DNA of 64,000 nt, from contig JASJZH010000004.1 of the NCBI GenBank assembly GCA_037178975.1, positions 5,518,001-5,582,000 on the forward strand, written 5' to 3'. The notes beneath the pieces were generated by a model. It saw nothing but the letters and a program-made list of their open reading frames with translations, did not search any database and had not been told where the DNA came from. The stretch comes from Oscheius tipulae. Lineage: Eukaryota > Nematoda > Chromadorea > Rhabditida > Rhabditidae. Below, in pieces: positions 55,306 through 64,000 of the stretch. Positions within the stretch are counted from its first letter, which is position 1. Each line of letters starts with the position of its first letter. Both the position numbers and the translations under genes were made by a program.

Positions 55306-57063
55306 CTAGGCGCCGAATTCCGTAGCAGCTTCGCGATATTTTTGGGCTAGAACGGGGCCGGAGATGGCTTCCTGGAAGTCGACGTGAAGGACGGCAGCCG
55401 GGGCCAGTTCCAGCTTCCCGAGAAGGCTAAATGGGCCGAAATGAACGGATTCCGAAGGCGACAAGCTCACCTTTCATCGCTGTACTGTTTCGATCCATTC
55501 AGCGGATCCTTGAGAATCCAGACGACGCCCTTGAGTTCCTCGGCGAGGTGCGAATGGATAAAGTTCCTAACATTGCTCAGCGGCTCATAGCATCCGAAAG
55601 TTCCCTAAAATTTTTTCATCAAAACTGATAAAATCACCAAATTACCTCCAGCATGAAACTGTCGGGTAGACGAATCCGGATCAGAGTGTACTTGTAGCGG
55701 AACTGCTGCTGTTTCTCGTCTTTTTCGCGCATTGCGCTCGTCCTCAGAGTGAGCATACGATTGACCTCTTCTGTCTTCATCTGCTGCATTCTCTTCACCT
55801 CGTCCGCTGTGAGATCATAAAAATCGGCCGATACTTGGGGGACAGGCACTTTCTGGTTCTCCTTCAGATGATAAATCTTTAAAATTTATCCTTTACACGC
55901 CAAAACGAACGCTTACAGAAGTGTTACGAGCAACCTTGATGGGTACGGCCTGTCCTCCATTCAGAGCTTCCAAATAGGTCACGAGTTTGCCAGTATCTTC
56001 AGCCATTTCGGCCGACATCACATAGAATGTCTCCAGCGGATCGCCATCTTTCATAGACTGTTGCTCTTGACGGAAGCCGATTGCTCGAAGGAATTCGGGA
56101 CCTCCTTTCACGCTGCCAACTCGGTCCTGTACATGAAATTGTACAGTAGCGGAAAAAGGCAACCTGGAAGGCCTTGTTCGCGACTCTGATTCTTCTGAAC
56201 TTGGGATCACTGGATTCGATAATATTCTGGAGGTATTTGCCAATGGTTTCGACGGCGGACTGAATTTTCTTTTATAAAAAAAAAACATATCAAAAGGAAA
56301 TACATTTTTGGCGGCGGTGGTATTCACAGAGTAGAGCAGCATTATGGCAGCTGTGACAGGGTCGTCACTGTCGGAGATCTGCTCCCGGAGAAACTCTTCA
56401 ATCGCCGTGATCAGATCGGCCTTCTTCATCGAAACGCCCTCGTCCAACAGTTCACACGTGTAAAAGACGCCAGCAATCAGACCCGAATGCTCCATCTCGC
56501 GTACTTCCACCTCTCTTCTGGGCTCCAGACCGAGTTCGGCCATCTGCTGGGTCGGGGTCTGACGACGACGTTCCTCCTCCAGCTCGCGCTGTGCAATCAT
56601 CTGAATTTTCTTCTGGCCGGCAGACATCTGGGGCTGTTCATTTTTGTATAGACGTTTGAGGGCTGCAGCTGCGGCAACATCTGCTCCTGCAACGCGATCG
56701 ATTTGCACACCCTGAAAATGGAAATTTCAATAAACATAAAGAGATAATTCTTTTGCAACAGAGGAACATAACAATACATGGTGCGACTGCTGTTTTGGCG
56801 CTATCATGGTCCAACACCGCATTTCTTGCCTGATCCGTGATTATTTTATGTTTCTTCTGTTGCGGCTGCTTAAGAAAAACACATGAGGATGCAGGCAGAG
56901 GTAATGAAAAGCGAAATCATATTCGACGAGTCCTAACCTGTTCGGATCCAGTTGTGATAGAAGGCCCTTCGTTTGACGCACTTCCAAGCGTTGCTCCTTT
57001 GCCCGACTTCTTGAAATGTTTCTCGATTTTCTTCCCCCTGAGAAAGTTCTTGAATGTGTCCAT
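55306..57063 (-). CDS. UBXN6: UBX-domain p97/VCP cofactor UBXN6 (UBXD1)
   Basis: UBXN6 adapts the AAA ATPase p97 for endolysosomal and ERAD-linked work. The start MDTFKNFLRGKKIEKHFKKS contains the p97-binding helix (VIM-like). An exon with KHKIITDQARNAVLDHDSAK follows, then VAGADVAAAAALKRLYKN, RELEEERRRQTPTQQMAELG and GLIAGVFYTCELLDEGVSMK. The PUB domain reads AVETIGKYLQNIIESSDPKF then RRIRVANKAFQ, then EFLRAIGFRQEQQSM. The UBX domain is TLIRIRLPDSFMLEGTFGC, HSHLAEELKGVVWILKDPLN and LLGKLELAPAAVLHVDFQEA. It ends REAATEFGA. The start codon shares one base with the stop of the gene before it (TAATG); AGAAGGAGGAATA after a TTTGCAG acceptor is its only 5' leader. Confidence 0.93.
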
Positions 57064-57512
57064 TATTCCTCCTTCTCTGCAAAAGACGAATTGGAGAGTA
57101 ACACAGGAACAAGAATCCAAGAGGTCGAACTTACTTTCACAATTCTTTCTAGCCTTTTCTTCTCTTTCAAATCGCGCAATAATATGGGCGTAGTATTTCC
57201 AGACAAACGCAATCCCAATTACGGCAATAAGTAGGAGCAAAACAAGAACAAAAAAGAGGTAGATCTATAACTGGATTGAAGATACATCAAACAGGCTCCA
57301 CCTGGGCCTTTTCAGCGTCAAACTTCGTGCCAATAGTTAGCACAAGATCGTCAACTTGATGAAGAAGCCTCGAAAAGAAGTTTTCAATCACAAAAGAGCT
57401 CTCCTCTGAGCTGCCGAGGTTTTTCTCCTAAACTAACGAATAAGGAAACAATGTCATGTATAATTGCCTCAGTTCCAGTTGTGACAGGAGTCGGTATAGC
57501 AGTCTCACTCAT
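57063..57512 (-). CDS. Small single-pass membrane protein, family unknown
   Basis: I read MSETAIPTP, an intron of about 60 bases, then EKNLGSSEESSFVIENFFSR, LLHQVDDLVLTIGTKFDAEK, AQ. After a second intron a membrane segment follows, IYLFFVLVLLLLIAVIGIAF, then VWKYYAHIIARFEREEKARK and NCE. A final small exon after TTTGCAG gives KKEE and TAA at 57065-57063. The total is about 97 residues with one membrane helix and a charged cytosolic tail, and no signal peptide (N-terminus likely cytosolic). The first splice donor (GTCACA) is weak. It is not a family I know. The stop overlaps the UBXN6 start by one base, so both must be read from one transcript or be split by trans-splicing at the same acceptor. 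Confidence 0.6.
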
Positions 57513-58612
57513 CAACAAGAGGAAAAACTCGATCGGCTGCTGGAAATTGCGTGCTGCAAACTCGAAAAGGATTGTGTCTATACAGAGGTGAGTTTAAGTA
57601 GCAAAACAAAGTTATAGTTATCACTTTCATTTAATTCTTTTTTCATAAACGTGCAAATGGAGAAGTAGTCTAACTCCAGAAACAAAAATAAAAAACCATT
57701 TGAATTAGTGGCAAAATTTACAGTAGAGTCCGAAACGAGCTTATCGTTTGCGCGGGAGCTCTTGAACGTGAACAAATAATGCATTTCAGCGTTCTTTTGA
57801 TACGTTTGACCCTTTTTTCAAGGTGGAAATCTGTTTAATCGATATAGCACAAAATTTTACACAAGTAGCGTTTACTTGAACGTCAAAAAGGAGGAGAAGT
57901 TGAAACGACGAGAGCAGTCTTCTTCCCGATAATTTCAACTTCTCAGAAAAGTTTTACATCGAATGCACTAGTTTCCAAGTATAAATGTGGGCGCGAACTA
58001 TGTGCAATACATGTGCAAATTAGTCCAGTTTTTTTCGTGGCGATCTAAAAAAAATTCAGTACGCTGCAAAAAAAAACTGGACGGGTTCGGATTGGCCTCG
58101 CCGGTTCGCCCGCACATGTATAGTTCCAAGCAAACTTCGTCATTTTGTTTTGAGTACTACTTTAGAACAAGCAGAAGCCATCTCGTAGAAGTATCAAGTG
58201 TTTTTTTTGCGAAAGAATGCAAAAGGAGATGTTAATAAATGGCATCATTTCCCCTTTGTTATAAAATAGGTTGGAATAAACAGCTGTAACGATAAAATTT
58301 GGTCAGGCTAAACATCATGCAGACGAATTTTATCAATTGTTCGTTGTTAGAAGCCGATTTAATCCAGAAAATGGCCCCCTGACGAAGCAGACGCTCTTTA
58401 AAACATTTCATTGCTTTTTGACTTATTACCTCATCGTACAATCGATGGATTAGCTGCTCCACCAATTTGCTATGGCGCGGCGTTTACAATCCAGTGCTGC
58501 TGTTTGCCTCAAACGAATTTGACCATACTCCTTGCGTCAGTCTTTCTCCCATTTCGAATTTTCCTCTTTCTCCTCAAATTGACAGCTAAAATTCTTTTCT
58601 TTTTCAGATAGG
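57513..58612. other. Divergent intergenic region with repeat-like blocks
   Basis: It lies between the small membrane protein (minus) and eIF1A (plus) and should contain both promoters. At 57,795-57,900 it carries TACGTTTGACC, TGTTTAATCGAT and AAAATTTTACACAAGTAGCG, which recur near 43,492 and 38,490. At 57,970-58,130 there are ACATGTGCAA and CGCACATGTATAG blocks in rough inverse order. No coding region is seen. Confidence 0.45.
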
Positions 58613-59402
58613 ATGCCGAAGAATAAGGGAAAGGGAGGAAAGAACCGCAGACGCGGAAAGAACGAGAACGATTTCATGAAGCGAGAGCTGGAGACCAAGG
58701 AGGCCGGTCAAGGTTAAGCAATTTTTCTCTATGAATAATGTTTCTCTCTTCAGAATACGGCCAGGTCAACAAAATGCTTGGAAACGGTCGTGTCGAGGCA
58801 ACATGTTTCGACGGAAAGACTCGGATCTGTCATATTCGTGGTAAACTGCGCAAGAAGGTCTGGATCGGCCCCGGAGATTTCATCCTTATTGGACTTCGTG
58901 ACTACCAAGATGACAAGGTGAGTTTCTTTTGCGAATTTTCCATCCAATCTGTTCCCTCTAGGCCGATGTTCTTTCAAAATACACGTCGGACGAGGCGAGA
59001 CGGCTGAAAGCCTCCGGAGAGCTTCCTGAAAATGCCAAAATTAACGAGAATGATGACCAAGATGAGGGCGAGATTGTGTTCAGTGAGTGGTCCCGTGTTT
59101 TGCTTTGTAATCGAAGTTTTCCAGAGGATATGGGCAATGAAGGCGGAGACGAGGATGGTTCCTCTTCCGAGGAAGACATGCCGTCCAGTGGAAGCGAATC
59201 CGATGACGAAGCCGAGAAGCCGAACAAGAATGACAAGAGTGGTGAAGAGGACGAGGATGAGAGCAGCGAGGAGGAGAGCGAAGAATCCGACGACGGCCGC
59301 AGCTTCCTCAACGAGGACGACCTGGCTGCTGGACGCGGTCTCGGAGGCCGTGGCGGTCGCGGAGGCAGAGGCGGAAAAAACAAGTACAACAAGAGACGTT
59401 GA
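58613..59402 (+). CDS. EIF1A: Translation initiation factor eIF1A with extended acidic/RGG tail
   Basis: eIF1A helps the 40S ribosome scan and select the start codon. The start codon lies five bases after [28 protein letters not shown] is the basic N-terminal tail. The OB fold follows: [40 protein letters not shown] and [40 protein letters not shown] is the helical part. The usual acidic end begins [12 protein letters not shown] but goes on about 90 residues: a Ser/Glu/Asp run, then [20 protein letters not shown] and KNKYNKRR. Human eIF1A ends soon after the DDID motif, so this tail is much longer. The long tail may be a nematode trait; I have not checked. Confidence 0.95.
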
Positions 59403-59537
59403 AAAGTTACCGAAGATTCTCGAAGCAGCGTGATTGCATCTATTTTCCCCGGTATTTTATTTACTTCCAACATGGTACTTTCCACTATTGTTTTCACGTT
59501 TGTCTGTTAATAAAAAACGAGGGAGTTGTTACTGATT

Positions 59538-60253
59538 TTATTCGCTCTGCTTCGGGAAATCGGTCATTTTGTAGCTCTCCAGAACAACCGAAATCCGTTC
59601 CTTCACACTGTATGCAAGACGCGTGAACTCTCCGTGGAAGTGGTGGTCTTCTTCAGGAGCCATTGGACCTCTCATTGAAGATATGAACTAAAATTTGTTC
59701 TTATTCCCGTTGGATGATCTACTCACGTCTTTTTTGTAGGGAAGAGCCAATAGCGCCGCTCCCACGACCTTTCGAACCAGCCATGAATGATATTTGGCCA
59801 GAGATTTGTCGTAGGCCTCTCTGGCAATCGTAGAAACCTTCCCATTTTCCTTTTCTTCGCGATAAACCCCGTCGATCAGGCCGATGATGAAGTCGAAAGC
59901 TCTGTGAAGAATCAGCACATTCACCGTCCCACTTTTTGGACTGTGGCTTCTCATCTTGTTCTCCTCATGCTCCCAGGTGGTCATTATTTTAAAGGTGGCC
60001 GTCTTTTCCTGGTTTCCACTTCTCACTTCCCGAATTCCTCCAATTTTACCGGATACGTCTTCGGTGACGAATTTGAGCAGGGAACCCCATCTGAGTATAA
60101 ATCTGGAAGGGAGACTGGTGTGAATTCCTAGTTTTGATCCAGTACCTGCACAATTCGTCCCACAGCTCACAATAGGCATCCATACAGATGTCGTCTTCTT
60201 CCACAAGACATGTCTGTAGCCGGTAGACCAGTATCATGGGGTGGTCATTTGGA
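59538..60253 (-). CDS. CPTP: Ceramide-1-phosphate transfer protein (GLTP fold, CPTP)
   Basis: CPTP moves ceramide-1-phosphate between membranes. Exons read PNDHPMILVYRLQTCLVEED, DICMDAYCELWDELCR, then FILRWGSLLKFVTEDVSGKI, GIREVRSGNQEKTATFKIMT and WEHEENKMRSHSPKSGTVNV. Then come LILHRAFDFIIGLIDGVYRE, AREAYDKSLAKYHSWLVRKV, VGAALLALPYKKD and, in the last exon, a C-terminal helix FTRLAYSVKERISVVL. The WDELCRF...F..DV pattern, the HRA helix and YHSWLVRK are the lipid-headgroup site residues (D, K/R, H) of the GLTP family. The 5' exon with the start codon is unsettled: the exon starts at acceptor 60253, and an ATG at 60506 (MATQMICVGNSIDF) is one candidate. Confidence 0.85.
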
Positions 60254-60831
60254 CTGAAATAGTTTTTTTTTTCAAAATGGAAAATGATGTAGCTTGAATC
60301 GATTTGCAACCTACGGAATCGTGATGACCATCGTTTTGGAAGAGAAGTTTCGTTCATGTAAACGAACTTTTTTCGAACGCAAATCGATATTTTTGAAATA
60401 ATGCATGGAAATCCGGCTTTCCCTATCAAAATGGAGAACACATTTTTGAAATACTTGGTACTGCAAAGTCAATACTATTTCCGACGCAAATCATCTGGGT
60501 AGCCATTTTTTCTTAACTGGATGGAAAATTTCAAAACTCCTGCTTCCCTGGGATCTTTTCGAAGAAAAAAAAACCCACAGGTTTTCGGTTGTTTGGGTGA
60601 CCATCGATTGTAGCACGAGAACGCGTTGAAGACTCGGGCTGTGACATTGTGTGAACGCTCTATTATTACGGGCTCTTATCACTGGAGCACATGAGCTCGA
60701 GACGAAATTAGAATGATCACAAGTTTTGAAATCTGATTCTGGAAAGATGCGTCAGATCCGGAGAATCATCAAATTCAGTTTTATTGAAATAAAACAGATT
60801 AGTGCGTTAAAAATAGTTGCTACTGAGTCAA

Positions 60832-62351
60832 TCACTTGTTGATGCTGTAGTTCCTATACTCCGGCTTCAGCTCCCACATGCTCCTGTGAGGCGGAGCCGT
60901 GTTATAATCGGCTATGTCCGTGAGAATGCCTTTCAAATAGCCGGCCGGTTGCTGGAGCAGTAATTGCAGATCATGGAGTCTGGAAAATGAGACTGTGATG
61001 AGCACAAAGGCAAAGGACAAACTTGTAGTACTGATGTTTTTCGAAGGCGTGGAAGATGGCATTTCTGACGGCATCTTCATCCGCACGGTGCAGTTTCGCG
61101 CCATCTTTTTTCTGTCGAACACGGACTTTCTCTTCATCATGAACAGAGACCGGCTTGAATTTGACGGCTGCCTGAAAAAAATATTTATAGTAACAGTTAG
61201 CCAGGAAAGTTAGAAGTTCAGAGAGATGGAGACAAAAATTGGTTCCAGAGAACCCATAACCTCTTTGCTTTCTTCCTTGGTCTTGTCTGACAACTGTAGC
61301 GCTCTAGACGGTGCCAAAGCATAACCAGGATTGTGAGAATATTTCTGTTGAGAAGCGGAAATAACTTCTGCTATGTATGTGGAATTTATGTTTCTTTTGG
61401 TATTCTACTATTGTTTAAAAGGAGTGCGCTTTTGGCACTTCAAGATTTATACTCCAATAAAGCTGTTGTCTGACTTCGCTCTGCCGTGTTACAACAATTT
61501 CTCACACAATAATAAAAAGGTTCTTTGGGTCTAGGTTCTTGAGAGATGATTAGGGCGACCGAAACTTTTTCGATTACGATTATCCTACGCGATTTATGGC
61601 GTATTATCATTTTGCTGCACTGGCTTCCTTCAGCTGCAAGAGAGTATGAACAGAGAATATCTAACATCCAGAGTCTTCCGAAAATAACAAGGTAACGTAC
61701 TCGGTCAAGCTGCTGGACAAATTTTTTCGGCTTCTGTGTCTTATGAATCTGCTCAATTTTCATGCGCATATATTTCTGATCGTTCGGTCGACAGTCGGCT
61801 CTCCTCACCACCTTTCCTTGAATGGAGATCTTTCCGGACCTAAAGCACGGACATTGAATGAGAAGAAAACTGGAAAACGAACTTAATGCAAGCGTCTTCG
61901 CAAAGATCTGTCTTGTCCTCTTTCATAAGAACCATGTTGTGTCCTGGGTGGTTATTGAAGACGAAGCTGTGCTCTTGTGGTGCTAAAGACAATTTTATTA
62001 TATATACAAACTGACCATTTTCTAGATGACTGACAACCTTTTGCTCTTCCTGCGGCTTCTGCAAATTTTCCGAGATAGCGTTTGCTGCCAGATTAGGTTT
62101 CGAGATCAGCTCTAGCTGAAAAGGCATGTCGCTACTAAAAGAAATGAGCATACTTTGACATCGCCCTGTCTGGGATCTCCTTTGATTAGTAGCTTCCCGA
62201 CATCTTCACCATCATGTGCCGACCAGATCTCGGAAAGATATCGGGGCACCTGAATGCTTGCTGTGAAGAGAAACTCGACATGTATCACCTTCAAAAGCCA
62301 GACTCCTCTGGGTGCCATCATGCAGTCGACTTTGCGCAGATTTTCAGACAT
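60832..62351 (-). CDS. GTF2F2: General transcription factor IIF subunit 2 (TFIIF-beta/RAP30)
   Basis: TFIIF brings RNA polymerase II into the pre-initiation complex. MSENLRKVDCMMAPRGVWLL K is joined to VPRYLSEIWSAHDGEDVGKL, the dimerisation barrel shared with RAP74. Then come KLLIKGDPRQGDVK, EHSFVFNNHPGHNMVLMKED, GKISIQGKVVRRADCRPNDQ and YMRMKIEQIHKTQKPKKFVQ QLDR. After a long intron (about 61330-61700) comes the winged-helix domain: DEDAVRNAIFHAFEKHQYYK, LHDLQLLLQQPAGYLKGILT and MWELKPEYRNY. It ends SINK. The acceptor TTTTTTTAG lies 25 bases before the ATG. Size and order match the family. Confidence 0.93.
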
Positions 62352-62600
62352 TTTGAAATCTTTGTTGGCTGCGGAGATCTAAAAAAGACATATAAAAAGA
62401 CATTTAGGATGTTAACAACGAGTAAAAGGGGTCCGAGGAAAGTAAATTTCAGAAGGAAAAAAAATAGCCAGCAGATGTTCCGACGCAAAAAAAACGTTTG
62501 AATTTTTTGTAACACTTCTTACGAAAATGTTCCGGTTTTTCTCAAGCATTTCCTCTTCCCGTCGCAACTTATTTATTTTCCAGGAAATTTCCGAAGAACA

Positions 62601-63580
62601 ATGAAGGGAGACACGCCGAAGCATATTACAGAACAAGGCGTAGAAGGATATCAAAGACTAATCGAGTCGTACAGGTATTTTCGATATCGATCCTCTAGAA
62701 AACATTTTTAGGGACCACATTCGTTTCATGGAGCTGCAGTTTCACAATTACGCCAAGTTTCCGGAGGTTATTGTACGTTCTGCTACCTTTCAATCGACTG
62801 ATCCAGCCAATTCCAGTTCGAGGACATGACACTTCGCGAAATTGTTCCCAAGGATGTCGCCAAACTCATCGAGGTGGAGAAGAGCGGCGTGCTCTTCTGG
62901 GCAGAAAAAACCGGCAAGTTTACAGGTATTCCCAAAGACGAAACTGTGAGTCGCTCGAGTTGTCTTGTACTATCCACTAGGTTCAGGTAATCATTACACA
63001 GCAATACTACGTTCGCAAAGTTAGCCTGGATCATTTCTACGTGGCTTCGCAGCATCCTGAACATGTAATTCCGTGCTAACAATGAGTTCCATCAGTACTT
63101 TTTAGGCTCGTCGACGTGACTTTGTGATGATTAACCATGTCTATGTTCCAAAAGGAAAAACTGGCTTCGAGCTCCCACTGGACGATCAGCATCAACGGAA
63201 GATCAAACACGCGTCAGAAAAGTTTGCTTCTGATATCAACAGGAGTTTCAGAATCTTCAAAGACACGTTCACTCGGTTCTGGGACAATGTCATCGACAAA
63301 TTCATATCAATCGACGTCAAACACGCCGATGTCATCTTTCTTCACCTGCTTCTTCTCTGGAATCCGCAGAGTAGGCTGTCCTTCTTTTCCGAAAACAAAG
63401 CAGCTTCCAGATTCCGGAAATGTCACCAGGAGCACCATGGAGCAGATCAAGGAAAGACGTGAATGGGCCAAACACATTGCGAAGGAATACTTCGCTAAAC
63501 ACGACGTCTCGGATCCTGATGAGCGTATTGCCAAGCTCGAGCTTCTCGCCGTGGAAATTGATGTGAATCTATCATGCTAG
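62601..63580 (+). CDS. Unrecognised conserved-looking protein
   Basis: The start codon (MKGDTPKHITEQGVEGYQRL) follows ATTTTCCAG. Exons read IESY-RDHIRFMELQFHNYAK, FPE, FEDMTLREIVPKDVAKLIEV, EKSGVLFWAEKTGKFTGIPK, VIITQQYYVRKVSLDHFYVA, ARRDFVMINHVYVPKGKTGF ELP, then KIKHASEKFASDINRSFRIF and FTRFWDNVIDKF. The last part reads MEQIKERREWAKHIAKEYFA and DPDERIAKLELLAVEIDVNL. It is hydrophilic, about 280 residues, with no signal peptide or membrane segment and a helical C-terminus. I do not recognise the family. The intron near 63,315-63,370 does not close in frame with consensus signals, so the join of the last two blocks is uncertain. AATAAA at 63,587 is the likely polyA signal. Confidence 0.65.
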
Positions 63581-63616
63581 TTGTTACAATAAACCCAAAT
63601 TTAGAAGATCTCCTCG

Positions 63617-63731
63617 CTACATATCGAAGACGTCCATATTGCTTCCCTTTTCGAAATTTGTGATCTCAACTGCTCCGATGCAGATTTCGAATCCGGCAAG
63701 GTTAGCCGGAACGAGAACGTCGTGCTGCTTT
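63617..63731 (-). CDS. Probable last exon of an unidentified minus-strand gene
   Basis: On the minus strand a frame reads KQHDVLVPANLAGFEICIGA then VEITNFEKGSNMDVFDM and a stop (63619-63617). It follows an AG that could be an acceptor. Composition is protein-like and the opposite-strand gene ends just before it, so it could be the tail of a gene lying mostly beyond the right edge of the window. I do not recognise the protein. The remaining bases to 64,000 show no exon I can connect. Confidence 0.4.
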
Positions 63732-64000
63732 CCTACTCTTCTTTAATGTCATAGTATTACAATACCCAAGTTGTTCAGAGATACTTTCAGTTTGATTGTC
63801 ATTTTAGTCGTCCCCCTTTCAAATTTGCTGTTAAACAAATGAAGTTTTAACCGTTTCTTCTCTTTGCGAGTATATGCTGTGTAGTCTCAGCAAACCTATC
63901 TGTTTTTAAAATTTTGTTAGCTGAAAGCCGGTAGCAGTGGTCGGAGAAGACATTCTCATTTCCCGAAAAATTTCTTTCTAGTAAAAACTACTCCGTTACT

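Noticed and set aside
57016-57240. UBXN6 N-terminus and the membrane helix as one continuous protein
   Set aside because: Reading straight through would need the intron GTAAGT...TTTGCAG to be kept. The spliced frame stops at TAA and UBXN6 restarts at its own family-like MDTFKNFL.
1-64000. Prokaryotic operons, CRISPR arrays, prophage or integron features
   Set aside because: No regularly spaced short repeats, no intron-free long frames, and the genes are clearly eukaryotic with introns.

Overview
This is a stretch of nuclear DNA from an animal, most likely a nematode. Genes are split by many short introns, mostly about 40-60 bases, ending in TTTTCAG-type acceptors. A nematode-type serpentine chemoreceptor and a secreted transthyretin-like protein are present. 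Many start codons sit a few bases after an isolated TTTCAG-like acceptor, as expected if transcripts receive a spliced leader. Same-strand genes are packed with gaps of about 95-170 bases, as in nematode operons. I cannot name the species. There is no prokaryotic, viral or CRISPR content.

Layout. 1-729 (minus): part of a P4-ATPase (lipid flippase), with a long 5' intron. About 2,000-7,700: gene-poor, with two inverted-repeat elements. 7,703-9,655 (plus): a GCK-3/OSR1-like kinase. 9,716-12,874 (minus): ALKBH1, carrying a mobile-element coding relic in one intron and a dispersed repeat in another. 14,130-14,433 (minus): a BRAWNIN/UQCC6-like mitochondrial microprotein. 14,843-16,289 (plus): chemoreceptor. 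16,614-20,078 (minus): XPC. 21,455-24,722 (plus): BUB1. 25,388-29,407 (minus): a tight row of SPT small subunit, ATG12, MGME1 and AMSH. 30,323-34,541 (plus): IFRD1 then OSGEPL1, followed by an HSP70/BiP pseudogene and dispersed repeats. 35,430-38,181 (minus): SPD-2/CEP192. 39,019-42,939: a transthyretin-like gene, a coiled-coil gene and an RBM15-type RNA-binding gene. 44,026-45,311 (plus): CTU1. 46,975-50,097 (plus): an F-box/LRR-like protein. 50,357-57,512 (minus): acylpeptide hydrolase, a NOPCHAP1-like protein, UBXN6 and a small membrane protein whose stop codon overlaps the UBXN6 start. 58,613-63,580: eIF1A, CPTP, TFIIF-beta and an unrecognised gene. The last 400 bases hold one probable 3' exon of a further minus-strand gene.

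The genes are mostly conserved housekeeping functions: DNA and RNA modification or repair (ALKBH1, XPC, CTU1, OSGEPL1, MGME1), mitosis (BUB1, SPD-2), membrane lipids (flippase, SPT subunit, CPTP), ubiquitin and autophagy (AMSH, ATG12, UBXN6), and transcription or translation (TFIIF-beta, eIF1A). They do not form one pathway. The co-oriented clusters are best read as operons.

I found no clearly new molecular system. The most unusual points are the TAATG overlap of two genes, the probable four-gene operon, a kinase that lacks its expected C-terminal docking domain and has an in-frame stop, two GC-AG introns, several foldback or TIR elements, and a multi-copy dispersed repeat. Exon edges were inferred by eye from splice consensus and family similarity. 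A few junctions do not close cleanly and are flagged.
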